Positions 35,466 to 45,751 of a stretch of 64,000 nt of DNA are shown one piece after another. The position numbers were made by a program, and so were the translations under genes. The notes beneath the pieces were generated by a model that saw nothing but the letters and a program-made list of their open reading frames with translations, searched no databases and was not told the DNA's origin. This DNA is from Cyathus striatus (lineage: Eukaryota; Basidiomycota; Agaricomycetes; Agaricales; Nidulariaceae), in assembly GCA_025738555.1 (NCBI GenBank), contig JAOVFP010000009.1, forward strand, positions 1,054,001 to 1,118,000, given 5' to 3'. Position 1 is the first letter of the stretch. Each line of letters begins with the position of its first letter.

Positions 35466-35753
35466 ACACTAGGCGATAGAAACTGGAATACCCCGTACTC
35501 GATCATGTGATCATTCTCCGACGCACGTCGGCAAATTTATCAAAGTGTTATCAACGCGTTCTTATCATCTCTTTGTCTAGCCCACATGGCCATCGACCAA
35601 TCATCTGCTTTTTGGATTCGTCTTTTTCCCTACTGTCTCGTCACTTATAGCCTCTCTCTTGGAATCTTTGGGTTTTGTTTGCTCCCCTATCGTTTTTCCT
35701 ACGTCTTCACCCCTGTCTATATTCTTTCCACTCTTCGTCTCCTGCATCTCACC

Positions 35754-38000
35754 ATGACAAAAACCGAAGAAACCAAACCCATCATCATCAACCCACTCGA
35801 TTCCACCAATCCATCTATTGTCCACATTTCCGCCCCCCATCGATTCGATGGCCCAAAGCTATCTCTTGCTAAAAGCAACTACCATCAATGGGTTTACTCC
35901 ATGAACATGTGCCTCATGGCCAATGGCATCCACAACTACGTCCTTGGAAACATTCATCGTCCCGGAAACGACGAACCACATGCACAACGTAACTGGGATA
36001 CCAACGATGCGACTGCTAAATCCATTATAGGCGGGTCTCTCGATTTTTCTGAGCAAAAATTCATCAATGTGCTCAAGTTGTCCCAACACATTTGGGACAC
36101 TCTCGTCAAACGTCACACTCACGAAGGTCCACTCCGCCAAGCTCAACTCTTCCTCCAGGCCTTGTCGGTTCGCGCACAGAAGGGATGTTCTCTCGTTAGC
36201 ATCCTTGAAACCATTGATGATCTTATCGGACGGGCATGGGACATGGGAGAAATGACTGTCGATCTCTTTAAGTGCATTACCTTCCTCATCGCCCTGGGAA
36301 CTGACTTCTCGTACATCCGTTCAATGGTCACTCATGACATTGGCAAATGCACGAAGACCACACCCTACACCATGGATGACCTACGAACTTACATCAATGA
36401 GGAACAACGCCACCTTGATCACGACAGTCACCCTACAACTACCCAGTTTCCACCTTCCTCCCACTCCAATCCTCTGGCTACTGCACTCGTATCTCAGCCT
36501 ATGCGACCACGCATACAATGCTCCAACTGTAAACGTCTCGGACATGAAGCTAAGTACTGTGTTTCTCCCAATGGTGGCATGGCAGGAAAATCAGTAGAGG
36601 AATCGAAGACGCAGCGCCGCCTTGATCGTGACTCTAGCCGGAATGGTGGTAAGGGCCCATCTCGTCCTCAAGTGCAGATCAAAGGTGCGGATGGCAAAAT
36701 TTACCTTGTTGAGGCCTCTGTATTTCCTTCTGCCACGACCCAAACCACCACCGGAGAATTTGCCGGACTTGCCTCAATCACACCGGAACAGTTTCAACGC
36801 GAAAATCCCACCTCGGATTTTCATGTTTGGGTCGCCCTCAGCGAGGAGGAGGATTATACTACTGTCGACTGGACTAAACACACCGCTATGGACGACCCCT
36901 CTGTGCTTATCGCCCCTCTTTCTACTAAGTCTGAATTTACACCCCCTATCAGTTTTGACATGATGCCTTTTCTCTTAGACAGCGGAGCTAGTGTCCACAT
37001 ATCCCCTGACCTCACCGATTTCACCACATTCACTCCTATCACTCCACGCACAGTTAAAGGACTAGGGGGATCTGCAATTTATGCAACAGGTATGGGTGAC
37101 ATCCAAGTCCTCGTCTCTAACAACAGTTCCATCATGCTATGCAACGCACTTTACATCCCACGATCTACCGTTCGACTCCTATCTGTCAGTGGTATTGCGA
37201 TTGACAATATGCTTGCTACCACTTTCAACAACACTGGGTGCTCAATCAGACATGAACCATCTGATACTATCGTTGCTTGTGGATCTCTCAACCTCCAGAC
37301 ACGCCTCTATGCACTCACTAACCATGCAAACATCACTACTCCTCAAGCTTATCCAGCAAATTATACCCCTGATCTCTCAACCTGGCACCGCCGCCTTGGC
37401 CATGCTAATTACCAGGCCATTCAGGAAATGGTCCGGACCGGCATGATCAAAGGTATGCCCCCAAAGCTCTCTTCATCTGTACCGAAATGTGATGCCTGTA
37501 TCCTCGGAAAACAGACTAAATCTTCAGTACCGAAGAAGAGGGCGGAAGGACAAGGGCACAGGGCGACGAGGAGATTAGAGAAAGTCTGGGTTGATCTTAG
37601 CGGCCCATTGACAGTAAAATCGCGTACTGGAAATTACTACGTAATGAATATCATTGACGATTTTTCTTCTATGGCTTGGACTATTCCGCTAGCAGATAAG
37701 GGGCAAGCATATGATCAATTAGTTGCATGGCAATTGGCTCGTGAGGTAGAAACAGGTTTGAAGACAATGAGATATAGGACGGATGGAGGAGAACTAGACT
37801 CCCACAAGATGCGCGATTGGCTTGCTACTAGGGGAACACAACATGATCTCACTGCACCTTATACTTCAGCTCACATAGGCCGAGTCGAACGGATGCATCG
37901 TACACTTATGGGAAAGGCGCGCACAATGTGCATATACGCACAATGTCCAACATATCTCTGGGACGAATTCTATTTAACTGCCACGCATTTAAGCAATTGA
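35754..38000 (+). pseudogene. Copia gag-protease-integrase part of the polyprotein, ended by TGA
   Basis: Start chosen at ATG 35754 (MTKTEE), which begins the conserved gag; the frame is open further upstream to ATG 35586. Approximate residues from 35754: gag with NYHQWVYSMNMCLMANG (about 45); CCHC zinc knuckle CSNCKRLGHEAKYC (about 255); aspartic protease LLDSGASVHI (about 408); GAG-pre-integrase LGHAN and CDAC (about 547-580); integrase core with VDLSGP, TDGGE and GRVERMHRTL (about 607-720). The TGA at 37998-38000 interrupts the end of the integrase in the same frame as the next part, where the family normally has arginine; CGA to TGA is the likely change. The element could supply both halves only by stop readthrough, otherwise it is non-autonomous. 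Confidence 0.85.
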
Positions 38001-40508
38001 ACTATCACAAGATCTCTCAACGGCCTTACGCCCTGGGAAGCATGGCATGGTCGTGAACCGGATTATTCATACATGTGTGAGATAGGATGCAAGGTATTTG
38101 TGCTCATACAAAACGAACACAACCCTAAAATATACAACCGCTCCATCGAATGTATTCTCCTCGGATACGAACCCAACGCTAAAGCTTACAGGTGTTATCA
38201 CAGACCAACTCACCGTGTAATCACATCTTATCATGTCCGTTTCCTAGAATCACACGAAGGGCACTTACCCACTCCCTCCAGCGATCCTATTGACACCGGC
38301 CCACAGCCCGACACAATACAGAATATTATTTCGCATGCATCACCAACTCCAGTATCTACATATGATCATGATCACGGTGACGTTCTCCCTCCGAACATCT
38401 CTGATCCGTTAACCACTTCTACTTCTCCGGTATCACTGAATGTCCCTGAACAGGATCAATCACTGACGGCACCTGCTAATAATAACCTTAATCTCGTTCC
38501 GATACTCGACTCTGCCAACCCAACTCCACTGCTCACTCAGACTCCTGAAAACGCTCCCCGACGCTCTTCTCATCTAGAAACCAAAGCCAACAAGCCACCA
38601 GTGGCTACAACACGTACTGAACGTGCAGTAGCCGCCTCCAAAGAAAGTGGACAACGACTTCAACAATCTAGACAGGAACAACAGGAAATACACAAAACTC
38701 TTGCAGAAATTCAGGAAGATCACTCACGCAATGATCCCGTGGCACGAGAGGAGGAGGCGATCGCAATGCTAAGTCAACTCTTGGGAACCTCTAAGTCTGA
38801 CAACCATGATCTCTTAGATCAATTAGGAATCGCATTCACTGCTCTAGCTGAGGCCCTTGATATAGATGTAGAAGCTTTCCCTGATGCCAATGATCCTACT
38901 ACCTGGAAAGAAGCGCTGGCCTCAGACCATAGCTTAGAATGGGAGCGAGCGTATCGTGAAGAACTCGATGGTCTGAAGGACATGGGCGTGTATCGTTTAG
39001 TTCCACGCTCAGACGTTCCCACTGGCACGAAAATCTATAAAGGTAAACCAGTTTTCAAGACCAAGACCGACGAAAAGGGGAGCCTAATCTGTCGAAAAGT
39101 CCACCTGGTATTTAAAGGATATGAGCAGATCTATGGAAAAGACTACACAAAGTCTTCCTCACCTACGGTACGCATGGAATCCATCAGAATTCTCTTACAC
39201 ATTGCAGCCACTCTGGGATGGGACGCACAGCAAATGGATATCAAAACAGCATTCCTATACGGCCTTTTACCTGAGGAGGAGCAAGTATTCATGCACCAAC
39301 CACCCGGATTCGAAGAATCGGGCAAAGAAGACTGGGTCTGGCTCATTGTCCGAGGTCTTTACGGTATGAGACAAGCGGGTCGAGTATGGAATAAAACCAT
39401 GAACGACAAGATGATCAACTGGGGCTTCAACCGACTAGGATGCGAATCGTGCATATACTATCGCACAGAAAACGGTAATACTGTCATTACTGCCGTACAT
39501 GTTGATGATTTTACATCTATAGCAAACACTCGAGAAGAAAATGAACGCTTCAAAGATCAACTTAAAGAAGCATGGGTCATATCTGAGTTAGGCGATGTTC
39601 GACACATTGTAGGTATAGGTGTTACTTGGGACCGAGAAAATAGGACAGTCTCATTATCGCAAAGCCACCTAATCGATAAAATCACTTCGCAATTCGGCCA
39701 GAAACAAGCCTATCCAGTCACACTCCCCATGGAACCAGGTCTTAAATTGCGACGGCCAAACCGTGATGACATTCCCAAACACCAACTCGACGAGATCACA
39801 AAACTCCCGTATCGCTCACTAGTTGGAGGTCTCATTTATCTCGCCATTGGTACACGTCCCAACATCTCATATGTGGTACAACACTTATCTCAATTTCTGG
39901 ACAATTATTCATTTGCACACTGGAATGCAGCAATTCGCGTGGTACGATACCTTAAGGGCACACGAGATCTGTGTCTCGTTCTTGGTGGTACTAACCCTAT
40001 AGCCCCTATCAGATTCACGGACTCTGACTGGGCCAATTGTCTCGACACTCGCCGCAGCGTTGGCGGATATGGCTTTACCTTAGGCTCAGGCTTAGTTTCA
40101 TGGAGCTCTAAAAAACAGAAAACGGTGGCAGGTTCATCCTGCGAAGCAGAATACATGGCCGCTTTCGAAGCATGCAAAGAAGGTATTTGGCTTCGACACT
40201 TATTCGACGGTATCGACATGCCCACCACCAACCCCACTCGCCTCCTATGTGATAATCGAGCTGCAATTACATTATCTGAAGACCCGTTACTCCATTCGTG
40301 TATGAAACATGTGGACATCAAATACCATTTCCTTCGCGAACAATCGCAAGAAAGCAATATAGAATTATCCTACATCTCTACAAAAGACAACATCACCGAC
40401 ATATTTACCAAACCATTACCCGGACCACAATTTACCAGACTACGGTCTTTCTTGGGTCTTGAATATCCTTCTCCAAAGAATCCATGCGAGGAGGAGCATT
40501 TACGGTGA
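38001..40508 (+). pseudogene. Copia integrase C-terminus, reverse transcriptase and RNase H part of the polyprotein
   Basis: Continues in the same frame as the preceding part, with no ATG until 38073. It contains the integrase C-terminal region (RSLNGLTPWEAWHG, then LLGYEPNAKAYRCY), the reverse transcriptase (SPTVRMESIRILLHIAA; QQMDIKTAFLYG; the catalytic box reads HVDD rather than YVDD), and RNase H (FTDSDWANC, SSCEAEYMA, CDNRAAITL, HVDIKYHFLRE, DIFTKPLPG). It ends at a TGA beside the polypurine tract. All catalytic acidic residues I can locate are present. Apart from the single upstream nonsense codon there is no frameshift in more than 4.7 kb. Confidence 0.88.
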
Positions 40509-40515
40509 GGAGGAG
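40500..40515 (+). other. Polypurine tract of the Copia element
   Basis: GGTGAGGAGGAG lies directly before the 3' LTR and overlaps the stop codon of the polyprotein. It serves as primer for plus-strand DNA synthesis. Confidence 0.7.
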
Positions 40516-40875
40516 TGTTGATAGGAAATGGACATAACGTTCATATCACCGTAAATGCGTGTATGCGCATTCCCTTTTTCCCTTTAACTAACCCATTCAT
40601 CCCCTTCTTCCTTTACTCATACTTCTCTTTATACCTTTATACCATGGCCACTCCTATATACATATATATACGTACCAATAGACAGAGATACACCTCAGTT
40701 GTTATACTATACAATAACACTGAGGTGAGACCCTTAGATCACATTCTATTTATATCACATACTAACATCACATGTAGTTTACTTTATTCACTACGTGTAT
40801 AGGTACAGTTGTTATACTATACAATAACACTGAGTTTACTTTATTCACTACGTGTATAGGATATTCCTTTCTACA
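40516..40875 (+). repeat. 3' LTR of the Copia element
   Basis: 360 bp, TGTTGATAGG to TTTCTACA. By-eye comparison with the 5' LTR shows no difference. Confidence 0.93.
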
Positions 40876-40934
40876 TAATCTACTATGGTCATGTGACCGT
40901 GCTAGTCTATCTCCTGCTCTACGAGTCTCTCTCC

Positions 40935-41120
40935 TAGACCGGAAGCCGGTCAGTGACGTGAAAGCACGTGATATGAACGATTGAATCGTATCGATATACC
41001 GACCGGTCCAACTCGTCGAATTTTAGCGTACTAAACCTTACGTCCTTTTTTGGATTTTCGGAGCGTCTGTCTCCGTCTCAACGTCGTGTCCCGACACCCT
41101 TCCCTCACTCCGTCCCCTCC
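40935..41120. repeat. Left TIR of the Tnp2 transposon
   Basis: Reverse complement of 49772-49957. The outermost 17 bases contain an internal palindrome (CCGG..CCGG), and CGATATACCGACCGGTCC is a second GC-rich dyad. Confidence 0.9.
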
Positions 41121-41385
41121 TGTCTCTCATCTCTCCGGCCTTCCAGTCCCTCTCACCTATGGATCAAAATACTGCATCCTCGTCTCAGCATATCTCGTCC
41201 TCGCTTGGCCTTGTACGAACAGCAAATTGTGCTCAACGATACAACTCAGCTCTTTCACGTCGGCTCTTCAAGTATGCTAAAACACGGCAGGGAAGAAAGG
41301 GAGGGCGCACAGGAGGTTGGGAAGTTGGAAGAGCTGCAGGTAGGGGGAGGGTGGCTGGTAGTATGTCTCTGAACGATGAGACCCG

Positions 41386-42237
41386 GTGAAAAGTCCGTCG
41401 AGGGGAATCAAGGGAAAATCGAGTCAAAACGAGAAGTCTCGTTCTGGCTCGATTTTTGCAACTATACTTGATCAGTTCTAGATCAATCAAGCAACAAATC
41501 AAGCCAGGTATAGAAGAATCGAGCCCAAATGAAAGGTGTATTTTATTTCCTATTCCAGTACCCTATTCCATCCAAATCTAATCCATTTCAAGAATTATCG
41601 AGGCACATCAAGACGCGTCAAGGAAAATGTAGCACTACCGTCCCTCCCTTTCAAACCGAGTGCCATCGAGGATAATCGAGCGCTATCAAGCACCCGTCAA
41701 GCAGCATCGAGTGCCATCGAGCACGATCAAGAACCCTCTCCAGGCCCCCTTGCTCCCTCCTCCCTCCCCCCCCCCTTGCTGCTTCCGGCTCGCCCGCCCT
41801 CCCGCTCCTCCCCTTGCCCCTTCCCACTGCTCTGGCTCACCCGCCCGCTCCTCTGCTTTTGCCTCGCTGCTTCCCACTGCTCTCGCCCACTTGCCTGCTC
41901 CTCCCCCTGTGCCAACGCTCCCTCCTGCTCGCTTCTCTCCAATCCCTTGCTGCTTCCGGCTGCCCTCACCCACTCGTTCGCTCCTTCCATTTCGCCAACG
42001 CTCCTTCCATTTCGCCAACGCTCCCTCCCACTGCTCTCGTCCACCCGTCCGCCCGCTCCTCCCACTGCCCTCGTTCACTTGCTCACTCGTTTCCTTCCCT
42101 CCCTCTGCCCTCGCTTCCGTCCTTTCCCCTCCACTTGCTCCTGCCCTTCCTCATCTCGTAATTGTTGATATAATAGCCTAAGGTATATGTTAACTTAATA
42201 GAATAATAAAAAACAGTGTGAATTGAATACACTCACT
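41386..42237. other. Left subterminal region of the Tnp2 transposon
   Basis: From 41386 to 41740 the words ATCGAG and ATCAAG (or their complements) recur every 10-20 bp, as expected of subterminal transposase-binding repeats. From 41740 to 42160 there is a pyrimidine-rich low-complexity tract including at least two copies of CGCTCCTTCCATTTCGCCAA (41979-42020). Long open frames on both strands here are by-products of composition. Confidence 0.6.
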
Positions 42238-44962
42238 TTATTGTTTTGTTGTCGATCCAACATTTGTTCCCTTCGCCTTAGTAGTAGTCTAATAATAAAA
42301 TCAGTATTTTGTTGGCGAATTAAGAAAGAACATTAATCTATTTACCTTGGCGCGCTCATCACAGACAGCGTTCCAGTGAATCCGGAACTCTTCTTCTGTG
42401 CCTCCAGGGTGCGTAGATATCCACTCGGACTTATACATGTTTCTGAAAGACAGTAACATTAGTACAAAGTCGAAGGGAAGATAAGTTCTTACTTTGGATT
42501 GTTGACCTTTCCGGCTCTAGCAATTTTTGATTTGCGCGCTTTGACTGGAGCCGCTGGACTTGGATTGATGGTGGTTGGTTTGGAAGCCTGGATGGCATTA
42601 GTAATCGCATTATCTAGTAAAGAATAAACTAGCCTTTTCATTTGAAGTGCCGACTTGGCCTGTATCCTGCTCGCATGTTGGCAATGTCTTGCCTAATGGA
42701 ATGGTTGTCGACATTGAAGTAGCATTAAGAGGGTTAGGGAGGGGAACTGGCTTCGATGTGCCAGCACTGCTTGAGGATGTCGTTGTTGTGTTCACTGCAG
42801 AGGGCGGAATTGCACGCGGCGGCATCATCTTGCTTAACGGAGCAGTTGTCGATGTTGAATTTGAGTGGGTATGAGTAGAGAGGGCCCGAAGGGGAACTGG
42901 CTTCGACACGCTAGTGCTGCTTGAGGTTGTTGTTGTTGTGTTTACAGCAGATGACCGAATTGCAGTCAATGATGAACCTGCCATATTCACAGTCACCAAA
43001 GCGTCGGTAGAAGATGAGAGTGACGAGGTTGATGACGTTCCCGCATTCATAGTATTCGAATGGTGGGTTGCAGAAGAGAGTGGTGAGGTCCTGGATAATG
43101 CATCGGCCAGCTGAGCAAGACATGAAAGTGAACTCGAGTTCACAACTTTAGAAGGGATGCTAGTGGACCGTGGTTGAGCACATGGTAAGTGAAAACAATG
43201 AATAAAAGGAATTTTATATAGCTCTCACCCAATATCGCTTGGGGGTGTACCCAAGGACGAACCAGAGGAGTTTGGTGCGGCAGAAGAGGAGCTGGGCGAT
43301 AAATCTGCAACAGTAGAAAAGGTAGTCAGTTCTGATGCAAAAAAGGCGGGCGTGTGTTGATTCTTGGAAGTTTAAAATGTTACCTTCCAAACTGCTATCT
43401 GGGGGCGAAGCTGTTGTGGTCGAAGATATTGGTGGTGTCGGTATGGTGGGCTGGAAGGTGTCAGTACCGCCTGTTGCCAAAGATCGATTTTGTTCATGGT
43501 TAAAAAGCCCTAAACTAAGAAAAGAGTTAGAACATATCTATTGGAATAAACTAGAAGTACAGCGGGTTTTCCAGCAGCATATCGTCGTCGTCATCATCAT
43601 TCTGCGGTAGGTGGAAAGGGGAAGATGGGAGGACTTCAACATCATCTTCTTGCAAGCGAAAAGGAGAGGATGGAGGCAACTCGTCGTCGTCCTCTTGCAG
43701 TTGAAAAGGGGAGGAAGGGGGAAGTTCGTCGTCGCCACTAGGGGAAGAGGAGATAGTGTACAATTTCCCATGAAACACGTCCGGCGTTGATGAATGTCTA
43801 CACTTCTTGGCCAGGGGTCGCCCTTCTTCATCACTTGATGAAGAACCGCTACTTCCGGTGTCCTCGCTCTCTGAATCCCCTTCCACTCTTCTATTCCTAC
43901 CATGCCTCAACCCCTTTCCCTTCCCTTTCCCCTTCCCCTTCCCCTTCCTCTTCCCCTTCCCCTTCCCCTTGCCATTTCGACGTGATATCCATGAAGGATA
44001 GTCCTCCGTTGCTACTTGGTCTGCCTTCCAGTACATCGGCCCGTATGTGAGCTCAGGATACTTTACACACATTTCTCGGAGGTAATAGTTTCGAGCGATT
44101 GAAGTAATGTCCTTCCACACATCCGGGGCGAGGTCCCAGCTGAGAAGGAAGGCCCAAATTTCTTTTGTGGATCGTCGGATTTCCTTTTTGATGCTATTTG
44201 AGACAGAGTCTCCGTTAATACTTTCAATGTAAGTTAACATCGAGACTTCTTTGTTTGTTCCCTTGCCTCGTTTCCTGGGGGCCTTGCCATCCATAGGCGT
44301 CTCTGACTTCTTCTTCTTCTTATCAGAAAGGTACGTTTCCTTTTGCCAATACTTGAGACTTCTACAGTGTTGCTCATCCAAGACCGAAGGTGGGGGAACA
44401 TCAGGTTTCAGGATTTCATAGGGGAGCGCTCTCCTAGAAGATGTCAAAGAAGATTCCCGAGCTGAAGCCCGACCATCGTTCACAACCTGCAGAAGGTATT
44501 CGTATGCTTTCCTAGCACAAAAACGTGTTTAGTATTCTCAGAAGGATAAGAGACTAACTTTATTGCATCTAATTCTCCCAACGTATGGATGTACTTTTCA
44601 TTCAGAGCCACATACTGTTGCTGCAGCTCACTATATGCGGTTGAATCAGGATGAGACGGGCCAAATTGTTGATCAGAGAGAGTAGGATATTGATGTGTGT
44701 TGTATGTGAGAAGATTTTGCTGGTTTGTGTTGTAATTTGAGTGACTGACTCCCTGTGTTGCTTGCGAGAAGTCGGGGAACTGGTACTGTGAGGAAGAGAT
44801 ACGAGACTGGGAAGGACCTGAAAACTGAGACTGTGTGGGAATGTTAAGCTGAGAGAGGCCACTTAATGAATTATGGTTAAACACAGGAGGGGGAGGAGGT
44901 GAGAAGTTCATATTGATATTGCGTGCAGTAGACATGAGAGTCGGGAGAGGGAGCGGGACCAT
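42238..44962 (-). CDS. Second gene of the Tnp2 transposon, low-complexity accessory protein
   Basis: Exon 1 (44962 or 44935 to 44559) encodes an Asn/Gln/Ser-rich N-terminus. An intron of about 60 bp leads to a long exon (AYEYLLQVVNDGR..., to 43551). The long exon has a conserved-looking core (EIWAFLLSWDLAPDVWKDI, YYLREMCVKYPELTYGP), a Gly-Lys repeat GKGKGKGKRKGKGK (nuclear or DNA-binding character), and three repeats of PPSSPF in an acidic tail ending NPLYF. Further downstream exons encode Ser/Thr-rich segments with two copies of SAVNTTTT...SKPVPL and finish with NMYKSEWISTHPGGTEEEFR and TAA at 42238-42240. The join between the 43551 end and those exons does not keep frame with a canonical intron. 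Either the gene ends at 43551, or it is alternatively spliced or frameshifted. I do not recognise the product. Its place in the element suggests a TnpA-like DNA-binding partner of the transposase, which is inference. Confidence 0.55.
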
Positions 44963-44965
44963 CAA

Positions 44966-45751
44966 CGGAGAGAGCGCACCGATACCTTTGTTTGGCTACA
45001 CAGGGAGGAACAAACACCGGGCCTAAAGCCAACCCGCATTAACCGGCCGCTGGTCTTCACTTTCAATTTTTATTGGCGTCTTTACAACGTCTTTCTTCCT
45101 CTCTCTCTTTGTCTTCCTCCCTCTTGGCAACCTCACCCAACCAAGGTCTCCTTCATAAAAAACTGTGCCATCACCCATATCTCCCTCAAATGCCTCTGCA
45201 CTGTGATCCAGGACTGCAAAGCTGTCCTCATAATTGCACCGTCAAATACTCTTCCTTTTCCTCTGTTCTATGTATGTTATCCTCTTTGGAACCCACCAAT
45301 GCACAAGCGGCGTAGCTGTAAAAGAAGGAGAATGGCCTTGAATCACATGTCCGGAACTTCCAAGATTTGAGGAGGAGGAGGAAGTGGTGTATGGCGAGGC
45401 TGAGCTAAGTGCTTGCAGGTGATCAAGACAGAGGGTTGAGAGGTTCCGTTTGAGTGAAGGGTTTGGAGGGTAGAACTAGAGCTTTTTAAGGGGAATTAGG
45501 AGGATGCTGGATGGCTGTCTAGTATGTTTGTTTCTGCCACTCGTTGTGCTGGGACTTACCATTTGTTCTTCTTCAGTGACACATTGCACTTGACACCAAC
45601 ATCATCTTATACTCTCACTCTTCTTGGCCTTCTATTCTCTTTAAATACCAAGCCTCCAAAGTCACTACAGTACCTCGCCTCTGCCCTCTGTTTTGACTTA
45701 CATTTCCCTTTATTATAATGTAGTGTTTAGCCACAATTGAAATATGTATAT
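44966..45751. other. Spacer between the two genes of the Tnp2 transposon
   Basis: Holds the promoter of the second gene and the 3' end of the transposase gene. An 80-residue plus-strand frame (45073-45315) shows no features. Confidence 0.35.

Larger units (their letters stand above)
35083..40880 (+). mobile_element. Complete Ty1/Copia LTR retrotransposon, TSD TAATC
   Basis: Two 360-bp LTRs (35088-35447 and 40516-40875) enclose one polyprotein region. TAATC is duplicated at 35083-35087 and 40876-40880. Domain order gag, protease, integrase, reverse transcriptase, RNase H is diagnostic of Ty1/Copia. The two LTRs look identical base for base, so insertion was recent. Confidence 0.95.

Noticed and set aside
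37998..38000. TGA in the Copia polyprotein as programmed recoding
   Set aside because: It lies inside the integrase rather than at a gag-pol border and replaces a normally coded residue; treated as a mutation, though not excluded.
41536..42181. Several long overlapping open frames on both strands (up to 210 codons)
   Set aside because: They lie in a pyrimidine-rich low-complexity tract of the transposon; composition removes stops in several frames and the products are Pro/Ser/Leu or Gly/Glu/Arg runs.
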